Part shown: piece after piece, positions 1 through 8,546 of the stretch | Position numbering within the stretch: the first letter of the stretch is position 1 | Layout of the letters: every line of letters starts with the position of its first letter | NCBI GenBank assembly: GCA_944372345.1 | Contig: CALVYT010000034.1 | Coordinates: 1-55,454, forward strand | Direction: 5' to 3' | Source of the DNA: an uncultured Clostridia bacterium | GTDB lineage: Bacteria; Bacillota; Clostridia; Christensenellales; Pumilibacteraceae | DNA length: 55,454 nucleotides | Position numbers and translations under genes: made by a program | Notes under the pieces: generated by a model | What the model saw: only the letters and a program-made list of their open reading frames with translations | What the model was told of the DNA's origin: nothing | The model's database searches: none

Positions 1-1078
1 CGAGTATCACCCGCTTGCCTTCTATCGAGGCGCGCAGCGGATTGAGTTTTAGCCCCACGGCGCGCGACCTGCCCGTCTGCGTGGGCAGTATGAAACTGCG
101 CCCCACATATCTGTTGCGCACGAACGCCATGCCGTAAGGCACGCCCGACTCCATACTGTATCCGTAAGCCGCGTCGAACCCGCTCTCGGGAACTCCGCAC
201 ACGATGTCCGCGTCCGTCGGGCACTGCCGCGCGAGCGCTCTGCCCATTTCCAGCCGCGCTTTGTATACGCTCATCCCGTCGATATAGCTGTCCGGGCGCG
301 CAAAGTATATCAGTTCAAACACGCACAATGAACGGTTGCCCTTTTTCGCGACGATGCTCTCGCACTTTCCCGAACGGGATATGCTGCATATCTCCCCTGG
401 GCGGACGTCGCGCACATACGTCGCACCTATGCTGTCGAGCGCGCAGGTTTCGCTTGCGACCACCGTCGCGCTGCCTAATTTTCCTATGCACAAAGGGCGG
501 AAACCGTGCGGGTCGCGCGCGGCAATCAGTTTGTCGCGCGTCATCAGCACGAGCGAATACGCGCCCTCTATCGTGTTCATCAGGTCGGCGACCGACTTCT
601 CCAGACTGCCCGTCTTTATGATGCGGTCTATGATTATCTTGCTGATGATCTCGGTGTCGTTCGTAGTATAAAAGACCGCGCCGCGTTCGTTTACCATATA
701 TCCGCGCAGCGCGTCGGCGTTCGTTATGTTGCCGTTATGGCACACCGCGAAAGTGAGCCGGGAATGATGAGTGACGATGGGCTGGGTGTTTTCCGCCGTG
801 TTCCCTCCCGTCGTCGAATATCTGACGTGTCCGCACGCCATTTTCGTCTGCGGCGCGCGGGAGAGGAAATCGTTGCCGAACACGTCGGATACGAGCCCAA
901 CGTTCTTGCGGCAGGCTATGCTGTCGCTGTTTTCGGAGTCTGCGAAATATGCGATCCCCGCGCCCTCCTGTCCTCTGTGTTGGAGCGCGAGAAGCGCCGT
1001 CGCCGCGATATGTACGCACGGTCTGTCGCACTCGTCTATAATGCCGAATACTCCGCATTCCTCATTTATCTTTCTCAT
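1..1078 (-). CDS. purF: amidophosphoribosyltransferase (PurF), 3' end beyond window
   Basis: First committed enzyme of de novo purine synthesis, making phosphoribosylamine from PRPP and glutamine in the cytoplasm. Reading from the ATG at 1078, the protein begins MRKINEECGVFG, a short propeptide followed by the N-terminal nucleophile Cys8. Further on come the glutaminase signatures LALQHRGQEGAG, GHVRYSTTGG, CHNGNITN and DPHGFRPLC, then CGVPESG, and the last codons read GKRVIL, which opens the PRPP-binding loop. About 359 codons are present; the C-terminal part lies left of base 1. The start overlaps the 3' end of the ANTAR gene by 17 bp, so the two are probably translationally coupled. Identity is secure; only the end is missing. 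Confidence 0.95.
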   Translation of the reverse strand, partial: MRKINEECGVFGIIDECDRPCVHIAATALLALQHRGQEGAGIAYFADSENSDSIACRKNVGLVSDVFGNDFLSRAPQTKMACGHVRYSTTGGNTAENTQPIVTHHSRLTFAVCHNGNITNADALRGYMVNERGAVFYTTNDTEIISKIIIDRIIKTGSLEKSVADLMNTIEGAYSLVLMTRDKLIAARDPHGFRPLCIGKLGSATVVASETCALDSIGATYVRDVRPGEICSISRSGKCESIVAKKGNRSLCVFELIYFARPDSYIDGMSVYKARLEMGRALARQCPTDADIVCGVPESGFDAAYGYSMESGVPYGMAFVRNRYVGRSFILPTQTGRSRAVGLKLNPLRASIEGKRVIL

Positions 1079-1628
1079 TCACGTCGTTCCCTTCGATGAT
1101 CTCTTTCGCAATGTCCGTTTTCGACCGCCGCTCGTTCATGGCGCGGCGTTCTATTTCCGCGTGAGCCTCTTCCTCCGTCATCCCGCGCGAAGCGAGGACG
1201 CATTTTGCCCGGCTCACCGTTTTCAGTATTTCCAGCCGCCTTTTCAGATCGGCGTTTTCCCGCCGCAGCCGCTCGTAGCCGTAAGCTATCCCGAGCGCTG
1301 CGCGCAGAGCGACGTACAGCGCGGCTTTCGTCAGCGGGCGTTCCGCGACTATCACTCCACTGTCGTACAGTTCGCCCGGCACTTCGCCGCCGCGAGGCAG
1401 GAACGCCGTGCCCACGCAGTTTTCCGCCAGCGTCAGGCATATGTCGCGCAGCTCCGCCGCAGGTCCGTCGCCGTATATCACCGCCGCGCCGAACTCGCGC
1501 TGCCCGATGAGCGTCCTTGCCTGCATAACGTCGCACGCCCGTAGCGCCCTGTGACCGCCGCACAAGGCGAGCAGCTGCACCGCCGCGGAGAACACCTTGT
1601 CTGACGATGACAATACAAGTACGTTCAA
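1062..1628 (-). CDS. ANTAR-domain RNA-binding regulator with degenerate receiver domain
   Basis: 188 residues. Residues 1-110 resemble a receiver domain (MNVLVLSSSDKVFSAA start) but the usual acidic pocket and phosphoacceptor Asp are not evident. A coiled helix (about 115-135) leads to a C-terminal ANTAR domain (about 138-178) with the family pattern AKCVLASRGMTEEEAHAEI and ERRAMNERRSKTDIA. ANTAR domains bind paired RNA stem-loops and cause antitermination. The start codon is TTG (1628-1626), with a good GGAGG about 5 bases upstream. It lies 17 bp after a glutamine-synthetase relative, a common neighbourhood for clostridial ANTAR proteins, and overlaps purF. A role in nitrogen or glutamine control of this operon is inference. 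Confidence 0.85.
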   Translation of the reverse strand: MNVLVLSSSDKVFSAAVQLLALCGGHRALRACDVMQARTLIGQREFGAAVIYGDGPAAELRDICLTLAENCVGTAFLPRGGEVPGELYDSGVIVAERPLTKAALYVALRAALGIAYGYERLRRENADLKRRLEILKTVSRAKCVLASRGMTEEEAHAEIERRAMNERRSKTDIAKEIIEGNDVNEKDK

Positions 1629-1645
1629 ACCCGCCTCCGCACGGG

Positions 1646-2836
1646 TCAGTATCCCGCGGCGATCACGTCCTCGCGCCCCGTTACATCCGCAAGTCCGCGT
1701 TTACGGGCGAAGTACGCCCGCAAAAATTCAGCCGGAAGGCTTCTGTTTATGAACTCCGAACTCTCCGCTATGTCGAGCGCGGCGCCGAGAGAGGCAGGCA
1801 TCTGCGCCGCTTCCGGCAGTTCGTCGCCGGCGACGCCCTCCGCACCCGCCGCCAGCATCAGAGAAAGCGTCGAGAACGGATTGCAAGCGGTATCGGCGAA
1901 CAGTATCTCTATGCCGCCGTCCTCCGCGACGCGCACCGCCTGCCGCCTGCCGTCGCCGGGTACGCCGCACGGCGTTTCCGCCAGCGCGAGCCTGTCGTAA
2001 GAATTGCGCACGGGCGCGGCAAACGCCGCCATTTCCGCCATGCGCGCGGTCACTCCCCTCGCAAACGCTTCCGCCGCCTCGCGCGGGGCTGCCTTGCCGC
2101 CTTTCGACAGCTTGACGACCACCCTGAAATTGCTGCCGACGTCGCCGTCGAGCGGGCAGGGCGCGAACGACGCGTAAAGCCCGTTGGAGTAAGCTATGTT
2201 CCTGACCGCGCTGCGGAACAGCACCGTGTTGACTGCACTCATATACGGCGTGCAGGCGCGGAATATGACCGCGTTCTGCCCTCTGCCCTTTTCGTGGTGG
2301 GAGGAAAGCGGATCCAGTCCCATTGTTTCGAGAGTGAACACTATGTCGCGGCGGAGATTTTCGCACCTGTCGCGGGGAGCCGCGTCGAGATAGCCGCCGT
2401 TGTCGACGGGAACGAGCGTAGGTTCGCCGCCGCCGTCAAGACGGAAGATATAAAATTCGCTCTCCGTCATCATGCTCGCCGTATATCCCGTCTTTTCGAG
2501 GAAGCGGTTTTCGGCGAGTTTTATTATCTGCGTGCAGTCGCAGCCGAACGGTTTGCCGTCCGCTCTGCCGACGGAGCACATCACGCTGACCACCGATCCC
2601 GACGACGGACGCCACGGCATGGGCGAGAACGTCTCGGACAGAGGACGGAGAAGAAGTTCGCCGCCGTCCAGCCCGCACGCGGCGGGGTCGACAGTGAAAC
2701 CGTCCGCCGTTTCGGCGAAGTGCGACGCGTTCACCGACACGTTCTTGTGCCTGCCCAGTATGTCGCAGAACGACAGTTTGACGAATTTGACTCCGTTTTC
2801 CTCGATGTATTCGAGGATCTCTCTCATATTTTCCAT
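1646..2836 (-). CDS. glutamine synthetase-family protein with altered active site
   Basis: 396 residues, shorter than GSI-alpha enzymes (about 440). The N-terminal beta-grasp part (VKFVKLSFCDILGRHKNVSV) and the catalytic domain are recognisable. E125 and E127 (TESEFYIF), HHE at 180-182, NSY at 278-280 and E310 are kept. By eye alignment to Salmonella GlnA, E220 is Ala189 (GQNAV for GQNEV), H269 is Arg238 (GSNFRVV for GSGMHCH) and R359 is Leu312 (IEILF for IEVRF). Two metal ligands and a substrate Arg are therefore lost, so normal ATP-dependent glutamine synthesis is doubtful. ATG start with GGAG 7 bases upstream. It is probably co-transcribed with the ANTAR gene and purF and may be a glutamine or nucleotide sensor (inference). 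Confidence 0.85.
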   Translation of the reverse strand: MENMREILEYIEENGVKFVKLSFCDILGRHKNVSVNASHFAETADGFTVDPAACGLDGGELLLRPLSETFSPMPWRPSSGSVVSVMCSVGRADGKPFGCDCTQIIKLAENRFLEKTGYTASMMTESEFYIFRLDGGGEPTLVPVDNGGYLDAAPRDRCENLRRDIVFTLETMGLDPLSSHHEKGRGQNAVIFRACTPYMSAVNTVLFRSAVRNIAYSNGLYASFAPCPLDGDVGSNFRVVVKLSKGGKAAPREAAEAFARGVTARMAEMAAFAAPVRNSYDRLALAETPCGVPGDGRRQAVRVAEDGGIEILFADTACNPFSTLSLMLAAGAEGVAGDELPEAAQMPASLGAALDIAESSEFINRSLPAEFLRAYFARKRGLADVTGREDVIAAGY

Positions 2837-2867
2837 TCGTTTCTCCGTATGCGCCGCCCGTTTTCAA

Positions 2868-2889
2868 GAAAAAATCACCTTGCGGTGAC
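2868..2889 (-). terminator. intrinsic terminator between pgcA and the GS-like gene
   Basis: Read on the minus strand: stem TCACC, loop GCAA, stem GGTGA, then a run of T. It lies 8 bp past the pgcA stop and about 30 bp before the GS-like start. No clear promoter fits in the remaining 30 bp, so the downstream operon may depend on read-through or on a promoter inside pgcA. Confidence 0.75.
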
Positions 2890-2896
2890 TTTTCCT

Positions 2897-4558
2897 TTAA
2901 GCGAATATCCTGTCGATATCCGAAACAGCCGCGCCGAACAGCTCCGCGTTTTCCTCTTCGTTTCTCGCCGCGGTTATGTAGAACTTGATAAGAGGTTCGG
3001 TACCCGACGGACGGACGATCACGGTCAACCCGTTGTCCGTTTCGTAAAGCATTACGTCCGCCCTCGGAACGTCGTATTCCGTCTGATCGAGGAAATCGAC
3101 GCACCTGACGACGTTGCCGCCGCCTATCTTCTTTATCGGACGGGTGCGAAGCCCCTCCATAAGACTCTTCATCTTCTTGTTGCCCGAAGCGCCTTCAAAC
3201 TTTTTGGATATGTTCTTATGCTCGTACTTGCCGTACATTTCGTAAATGCCGTTAAGCTGGTCGATAAGCGTCCTGCCCTCGGCTTTGTAATACGCCGTCA
3301 TCTCCGCTATCATTATCGACGCCACGACTGCGTCCTTGTCGCGGCAGTGCGTGCCGATGAGATAGCCGTAGCTCTCCTCGAAACCGAGCACGAACCTGTC
3401 GGCGTTTCCGCCGCCCGCGCCCAGCCCGTTGATGACGTTGCCTATCCACTTGAAGCCCGTCAGCACGGGAACGACTTTCACTCCGAAATGCGCCGCGATC
3501 TTGTCAACGAGCGACGTAGTGACTATCGTGCGCACTATCGTCGCGCCGTAAGGCAATCCCCAGCGCGCGTACTTGGTGCCGAGCACATAGTCGGCGAGCA
3601 GCACGCCCACCTCGTTGCCCGTCAGCAGCACGAACTCCCCGTTGTGCCTGACTGCTATGCCGACGCGGTCGCAGTCGGGATCGGTCGCAAGGACGAGATC
3701 CGCGCCTTCCCTCTCCGCCTTGGCTATCGCGAGCGCGAGGGCCTCCGGTTTTTCGGGATTGGGGAACGGACAGGTCTTGAAATCCCCGTCGGGGTACGCC
3801 TGTTCCTCGACGACGGAAACGTCGTTGAAGCCCCTGTCGTGCAGCGCCTCGGGCACAAGGCGGAAGCCCGCGCCGTTGAGCGGAGTATAGACTATGCGGA
3901 GCGGTTTCGCATCGTTGAGCGCCTGCGATTCCACGTCGCAGAGAAATGCGGAATACACCCAGTTGTCTATGTAGGATATGAGTCCTTTTTTCTCGTAGTA
4001 CGAGAACGTGCGCGTTTTGACCTCGAACGGGTCGACCTTGCTCACATATCCGATGATCTCGTTCGCCTCTTCGTCGAGGAGCTGGCAGCCCGTGTCGTCG
4101 TACAGCTTATAGCCGTTATACTGTTTGGGATTGTGGCTCGCCGTCACCATCACGCCCATATCGCAGCCTAAGCGGCGCACGGCATAGGACAAAAACGGCG
4201 TGGGCGATTCTTCGGGCACTATGTGCACCCGTATGCCGTGGGACGCGAATACTTCCGCCGCCGTTTTGGCGAACTTTTCGCTCATATGACGGCTGTCGCG
4301 GCTGATCGCGACCGACGTCTTCCCGGACGCGTCCATAGCGCGCGCCACGCCCTCGGTCACCTTGCGTATGTTGTAAATGTTCAGACAGTTGGTGCCGACG
4401 CCGAGTATGCCGCGCATACCGCCCGTTCCGAATTCGAGTTCTTTGTAAAAAGCATTCTCGATCGCGACGGGGTCGTCCGCCATTTTTTCCAGCTGTTTAT
4501 GCAGACTTCTGTCCGTCACCTTTTCCAGCCACTCGTTATACCTGTCGATACTCTTCAT
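2897..4558 (-). CDS. pgcA: phospho-sugar mutase (phosphoglucomutase/phosphomannomutase)
   Basis: 553 residues, the full length of the PgcA/PMM2-like alpha-D-phosphohexomutases, which interconvert glucose-1-P and glucose-6-P. Visible landmarks are the N-terminal ELEFGTGGMRG, the phosphoserine loop VTASHNP (about 138-144), the metal loop ATDPDCDRVG (about 291-300), the sugar-binding FEESYG, and the C-terminal phosphate-binding RPSGTEP. ATG start with an excellent GGAGGTG. It has its own promoter (4634-4662) and terminator (2868-2889), so it is largely monocistronic. Likely role: supply of glucose-1-phosphate for cell-envelope sugars or glycogen. Confidence 0.95.
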   Translation of the reverse strand: MKSIDRYNEWLEKVTDRSLHKQLEKMADDPVAIENAFYKELEFGTGGMRGILGVGTNCLNIYNIRKVTEGVARAMDASGKTSVAISRDSRHMSEKFAKTAAEVFASHGIRVHIVPEESPTPFLSYAVRRLGCDMGVMVTASHNPKQYNGYKLYDDTGCQLLDEEANEIIGYVSKVDPFEVKTRTFSYYEKKGLISYIDNWVYSAFLCDVESQALNDAKPLRIVYTPLNGAGFRLVPEALHDRGFNDVSVVEEQAYPDGDFKTCPFPNPEKPEALALAIAKAEREGADLVLATDPDCDRVGIAVRHNGEFVLLTGNEVGVLLADYVLGTKYARWGLPYGATIVRTIVTTSLVDKIAAHFGVKVVPVLTGFKWIGNVINGLGAGGGNADRFVLGFEESYGYLIGTHCRDKDAVVASIMIAEMTAYYKAEGRTLIDQLNGIYEMYGKYEHKNISKKFEGASGNKKMKSLMEGLRTRPIKKIGGGNVVRCVDFLDQTEYDVPRADVMLYETDNGLTVIVRPSGTEPLIKFYITAARNEEENAELFGAAVSDIDRIFA

Positions 4559-4633
4559 TTTTCACCTCCGAAAATATTCCCGCCGTACCGGCGGCCCTTA
4601 TCACATCGAGTATGACCCTGCTTGTCCGCAATA

Positions 4634-4662
4634 AGAATACCACAACGCCCGCTTTTTGTCAA
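4634..4662 (-). promoter_or_regulatory. sigma-A-type promoter for pgcA
   Basis: Minus strand: TTGACA (4662-4657), 17-bp spacer, TATTCT (4639-4634). The leader to the ATG at 4558 is about 70 bases. Confidence 0.8.
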
Positions 4663-4721
4663 TCCTTTATCGCGCAAAATCGGCGGCTGCGGCAGCGTTT
4701 TTACTTACGCGCTTTTCATAA

Positions 4722-4752
4722 AAAAGGGAAACCGTCCGCCGCTTTCCCTTTT
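4722..4752. terminator. bidirectional-looking terminator after the DivIVA-like gene
   Basis: Perfect arms AAAAGGGAAA and TTTCCCTTTT around an 11-base loop. On the minus strand the second arm runs into TTTTTTAT. It closes the operon that begins at 8575. Confidence 0.85.
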
Positions 4753-4768
4753 ATGCAAGTGCGGCGCG

Positions 4769-5350
4769 TCACCGCTTGGTCTCGCCGTCGAACATCAGCC
4801 CGAGATCGCGAAGTATCTGCCCGAGGTCCTCGTCCGGGTGAACGGCGGCGTCGTAGTCGAAGTTCTCCGCGTCGTCCGCGCTCTCCCCCGCCAGATGCTC
4901 CTCTATCATACCGAGCGGATCGAAGTCGCCCGAATGCAGATCGCCGGGAGAACGGTCCGCCTCGCCGAGTATGCGGGAGATCTCCCCGCTCATTTCCCCC
5001 GCCTTGCCGAGCTCCTCGTCCATAGGGTACTTGCGCACCAGCCGCGCGTAATATTCCACCCAGTTGCGGTGAAAGCGTCGGAGCGCGGCGAGTTCTTTTG
5101 CGACTTTCCTGCGCGTCAGCTTTTCTATCTCGTCCGCTTTGGAAAGAGCGGAGTCTATCGCCTTGCCTATCTGCTCCTTTTTCTTCTCGTATTCGCCGAG
5201 AGCCGCTTCGGCGCGCGCAAGCTCGTCTTTCAGCTCGAATATCCTGTCGCGCTGCGCGAGCAGAGTTTCGTCGTACGTTTCGCGCACGCGCTTGAAATAC
5301 TGCTCCACTTCCTCCGGATCGTATCCGTTCCTGACGTTCTTGAATCTCAT
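4769..5350 (-). CDS. DivIVA-domain coiled-coil protein
   Basis: 193 residues. The N-terminus RFKNVRNGYDPEEVEQYF is the DivIVA membrane-binding signature. A long charged coiled coil (about 22-95) and an acidic, disordered C-terminal half follow. DivIVA/GpsB-type proteins sit at curved membrane or septum and organise division or cell-wall growth. It is last in a four-gene operon and overlaps pncB by 4 bp (ATGA at 5347-5350). Its context with NAD salvage and lipoprotein genes is not specific, so the partner is unknown. It is not the classical ylm-cluster divIVA location. Confidence 0.85.
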   Translation of the reverse strand: MRFKNVRNGYDPEEVEQYFKRVRETYDETLLAQRDRIFELKDELARAEAALGEYEKKKEQIGKAIDSALSKADEIEKLTRRKVAKELAALRRFHRNWVEYYARLVRKYPMDEELGKAGEMSGEISRILGEADRSPGDLHSGDFDPLGMIEEHLAGESADDAENFDYDAAVHPDEDLGQILRDLGLMFDGETKR

Positions 5351-6792
5351 AGTCTTCCCCCGGTGCGCTCCGCGGTATGCTCTGCGATCAGCCTGGTTTT
5401 AAGCTCATAGAGTCCGTCCGAAAGATCGACCTTGTATATCTCGGGATTCACGTTGCGGGTATATTCGTCCCAGAACGTCTCTTTCTCCTTTTCCGCATAC
5501 TCCGCGGACTCCGAGAGCGTCGGAGTGAAATACACCTGTCTGCCGCCCTCGAACACCGGCACGAGCAGACGGCGCATCGCGTAACGGTCGAGCGTGGTGC
5601 TCTTCCAGCGCATCGTCGGGTGAGTCAGCGTCAGCGGCGCGTCCGGATCGAATTTCTCGTCCGCGAGCGCGATGAGGTCGGCGAACGCCTTGCCGTCGCC
5701 GTCATAGACGCGGTAGAGCGTTTTGAAGCCGGGATTGGTTATCTTCTCGTGCGTGTCGCTTATCTTGATCTTGGGCACGCGCACGCCGTTTTCCGTCAGT
5801 TCCGCGAGCTTAAATACCCCGCCGAGCGACGGCATGTTCTCGCTCGTGATGAGCCTCGTCCCCACGCCGTATGCGTCTATCGCCGCACCCTGTTCGTTGA
5901 GCGATGATATGACGTATTCGTCGAGGTCGCACGAGGCGAATATTATCGCGTCGCGGTGTCCCGCCTCGTCCAGCATCTTGCGCGCCTTTTTGGAAAGGTA
6001 TGCGAGGTCGCCGCTGTCGAGGCGGATACCGACGGGCTTCTTTCCCCTGCTTTTGAGTTCGTCGAACACCTTGATCGCATTGGGCACGCCGCTGCGCAGA
6101 GTGTCGTAAGTGTCGACGAGGAGCAGAGTGTTGTCGGGATATATCTCCGCGAATTTGCGGAACGCTTCCAGCTCGCTCGGGAAGCTCATTATCCAGCTGT
6201 GCGCCATCGTCCCTTTTATAGGGATGTCGAACATTTTGCCCGCGAGCACGTTGCTCGTGCCGCCACAGCCGCCTATTATGCTCGCTCTCGCGCCGTATAT
6301 GCCTGCGTCCGGTCCCTGCGCGCGGCGCAGTCCGAACTCGGAGACCACGGCTTTGCCCGCGCTCTTTTTCACGCGGCTCGCCTTGGTCGCGATCAGCGTC
6401 TGGTGATTGATAATGTTCAGGAGCGCAGGCTCTATCAGCTGCGCCTGCGAAAGCGGCGCGCGCACGACGAGTATGGGCTCGTTCGGGAACACGAGCGTAC
6501 CTTCGGGCACGGCGAATATGTCGCCCGTGAAGCGGAAAGTGCGGAGCGAATCGAGAAATTCGTCCCCGAAACCCGCCGCCTCGCGCAGGTACTCTATGTC
6601 GTCGTCGTCGAAACGAAGCTCGTTTATGTATTCTATCGCCTGCTGCAATCCCGCCGCGACGGCATACGATATCTGCCCCTGCTGGCGGAAAAACAGGTCG
6701 AACACCGCCGTCTTTTCCGCGCAGCCGAGCGCGCTGTAACCGTTCATCATCGTCAGCTCGTAGAGATCCGTCATCAGCGTCAGATTACGCAT
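5347..6792 (-). CDS. pncB: nicotinate phosphoribosyltransferase
   Basis: 481 residues from the chosen ATG at 6792. It makes nicotinate mononucleotide from nicotinate and PRPP (NAD salvage). The N-terminus MRNLTLMTDLYELTMMNGY is typical. FPNEPILVV, SEFGLRRAQGPDAG, GTMAHSWIMSF and GIRLDSGDL mark the active-site shell; the His in GTMAHSW is the usual phosphorylated histidine. The start at 6792 is chosen because GGAGGAG lies 6 bases upstream. The frame stays open further upstream, but that would add an Arg-rich tail overlapping the previous gene. It begins 1 base after the stop of the preceding membrane-protein gene and overlaps the DivIVA-like gene by 4 bp. Confidence 0.95.
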   Translation of the reverse strand: MRNLTLMTDLYELTMMNGYSALGCAEKTAVFDLFFRQQGQISYAVAAGLQQAIEYINELRFDDDDIEYLREAAGFGDEFLDSLRTFRFTGDIFAVPEGTLVFPNEPILVVRAPLSQAQLIEPALLNIINHQTLIATKASRVKKSAGKAVVSEFGLRRAQGPDAGIYGARASIIGGCGGTSNVLAGKMFDIPIKGTMAHSWIMSFPSELEAFRKFAEIYPDNTLLLVDTYDTLRSGVPNAIKVFDELKSRGKKPVGIRLDSGDLAYLSKKARKMLDEAGHRDAIIFASCDLDEYVISSLNEQGAAIDAYGVGTRLITSENMPSLGGVFKLAELTENGVRVPKIKISDTHEKITNPGFKTLYRVYDGDGKAFADLIALADEKFDPDAPLTLTHPTMRWKSTTLDRYAMRRLLVPVFEGGRQVYFTPTLSESAEYAEKEKETFWDEYTRNVNPEIYKVDLSDGLYELKTRLIAEHTAERTGGRL

Positions 6793-6793
6793 A

Positions 6794-7324
6794 TCACTCC
6801 TCCGTGGTGCCGCGCACGGCAAGCGCGACGTAAAGCGCCGCAAGTCCGGCGAACACTATCAGCGCGGGGATCACCACCCGCATTTCCGCAATGCCGAAAG
6901 ACATCAGCGAAAGCAGTATCGCGGGGACGGCGAAAAGCACGATCAGCCGCAGATGGAACTTGTATTCCCCGCTCATAAACATCGTCGCGAGCGACGCCAC
7001 CGCCGGCGCGAGTATGTAAGTAGGCCAGAGTTTATCGTAGCCTGCGGGAGAGTAGTGCGCGACGAAAGACACCGCTGCGCACACCAAAAACAGCATGGAC
7101 AGATACAGCGTGACCGTGTTGAACTGGATGAGCGCGGACACGAAGAGTATCAGCCCGATCGCCGTCAGCACGACGGGAACGACGAGCTTGCTCATATCGA
7201 CGTCCGTCGCCATACCGAGCGCGAGAAGCAGTGCGCCCGCCGCAATGAGTATCGCCGCGGCGACGACGTTGGACGCGAGCTTGCGCCCGCGGGATATTTC
7301 CTTGTATTTTTCTTCGTCCGTCAT
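6794..7324 (-). CDS. six-pass membrane protein of unknown function
   Basis: 176 residues. A short charged N-terminus (MTDEEKYKEISRGRKLASN) is followed by about six hydrophobic segments (near 19-40, 46-66, 71-90, 100-117, 124-144 and 149-170) and ends GTTEE. I recognise no family motif. It overlaps the Lgt-family gene by 4 bp (ATGA at 7321-7324) and is followed directly by pncB, so it is expressed as part of the 8575 operon. A transporter or scaffold role cannot be decided from the sequence. Confidence 0.8.
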   Translation of the reverse strand: MTDEEKYKEISRGRKLASNVVAAAILIAAGALLLALGMATDVDMSKLVVPVVLTAIGLILFVSALIQFNTVTLYLSMLFLVCAAVSFVAHYSPAGYDKLWPTYILAPAVASLATMFMSGEYKFHLRLIVLFAVPAILLSLMSFGIAEMRVVIPALIVFAGLAALYVALAVRGTTEE

Positions 7325-8493
7325 TTCTTACCGTCCTCGTCTTTTTCGTCCTTTCCGACGGCTTTGGCGTCGGCGCTCTCCTCTGTCCCGCCTTCGGCGG
7401 CTTTGACGTCGGGAGTAAGCGGACGTCCCTCGGAGTCGACGTGCGGGTGAGCGTAAATCGTTTTACCGTATTCGAAATAGTCGTCGGACAGCTTGCTCCT
7501 GTCCGTAAAAATCATTATCTTCTTTTTGGCGACGAGCGCGCGAATGACGTACTGCGCGATCCACACGACGCCGAACGCTATCATCAGTATGCTCGTCAGC
7601 TGCGATATGCCGAAACCGCCGCCGTGCCCGCCCGCAAGCTGCAGCTTCTGACCGGGCGCTCTGAACGATTCGAGGATGCACCTGCCTATGCCGTACCATA
7701 TGCAGTAGAGCGAGATATAAAAGCCGTTGAAGCTCTTTTTCTCGGACAGGCGCGTCGCGAGCATGGGAACGAACGCTATAAAGCACCAGATCGACTCTAT
7801 GAACGGATTGCCGAGATGATACGTCACCCCGCCGTCGTAAGAATACGAGAACGGGAAGAACGCCCAGTCTACTTCTATGCCGTAGCAGCAATGCGCGAAA
7901 TAGCACCCGAACCGCCCGACGCACTGACCGAACAGCACGAACGGCGCGGCAATGTCAAGGAGCTGGGGCAGCGTTACCTTGGGATGCTTCATCAGCTTCT
8001 GCCAAAACAGCATCGCAAGCACTATGCCCACAGCCGCTCCGAGCAGACCTCCTATAACGCCCAGTCCGATGTCGCCGTTACCGCCGCGGCTCGTGGCAAC
8101 GTAATACAGCACCGCGCCGCCGAACGCGCAGGGCACCGCGAAGATTATGTAGTCGAACACTATGTCGGCGTAATACCCCTGTTTGAGCGAAGTGTAGATC
8201 CCGGGCACTATACAGAGTATGATGGCGACGGCAATGATATATCCGTACCAGTTCATCGAACCGGGATCGTTCTCGTTCATATCCTCGGGAAATACTTTAT
8301 TGATCGAGAGCGCGACGAGCACGAGAGTCACGAGCGCGATAACCGCCATGACCGCAAACAGTATTATCAGAAACCGTTCCGTGAGCGAGCGCTGCGAAAA
8401 GGTCGCGAAAAATCCTTTCTTCCCGCCGTGCGCCGGCTTTTCCGTGCCCGAAACGTCGGGAGCGTCGGTCCTGTCTTTATTTTCGGGGTCCAT
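7321..8493 (-). CDS. lgt: prolipoprotein diacylglyceryl transferase family protein (divergent Lgt)
   Basis: 390 residues, against about 270-300 for typical Lgt. A hydrophilic cytoplasmic N-terminus (1-40) and acidic C-terminus flank about seven membrane segments. The Lgt signature is recognisable as LLDIAAPFVLFGQ followed by GRFGCYFAHCCYG (193-205), and later YGIGRCILESFRAPGQ. Lgt transfers diacylglycerol from phosphatidylglycerol to the lipobox cysteine. Here the usual GRIGNF Asn is Cys and the HGG loop reads GVIGGLLG, so this belongs to a Cys-bearing branch of the family and its exact activity is uncertain. ATG start with GGAGGAG. First gene of the operon under promoter 8547-8575. Confidence 0.82.
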   Translation of the reverse strand: MDPENKDRTDAPDVSGTEKPAHGGKKGFFATFSQRSLTERFLIILFAVMAVIALVTLVLVALSINKVFPEDMNENDPGSMNWYGYIIAVAIILCIVPGIYTSLKQGYYADIVFDYIIFAVPCAFGGAVLYYVATSRGGNGDIGLGVIGGLLGAAVGIVLAMLFWQKLMKHPKVTLPQLLDIAAPFVLFGQCVGRFGCYFAHCCYGIEVDWAFFPFSYSYDGGVTYHLGNPFIESIWCFIAFVPMLATRLSEKKSFNGFYISLYCIWYGIGRCILESFRAPGQKLQLAGGHGGGFGISQLTSILMIAFGVVWIAQYVIRALVAKKKIMIFTDRSKLSDDYFEYGKTIYAHPHVDSEGRPLTPDVKAAEGGTEESADAKAVGKDEKDEDGKK

Positions 8494-8546
8494 CGGAGCT
8501 CCTCCGTATGAATTTGCCTCGCGTCGGACGCGTCGGCTTAAAGTAC

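Noticed and set aside
2890..2960. Paired ANTAR-type hexaloop hairpins before the terminator at 2868-2889
   Set aside because: The only pairable segments give 4-5 base loops without the A1/G4 pattern.
1607..4171. Long open plus-strand frame across the GS-like and pgcA genes
   Set aside because: Antisense to two well-recognised genes; Arg/His/Val-rich with no family motif. Shadow of GC-rich coding DNA. The same applies to long antisense frames at 22730-24376, 24968-26623 and 32164-34576.
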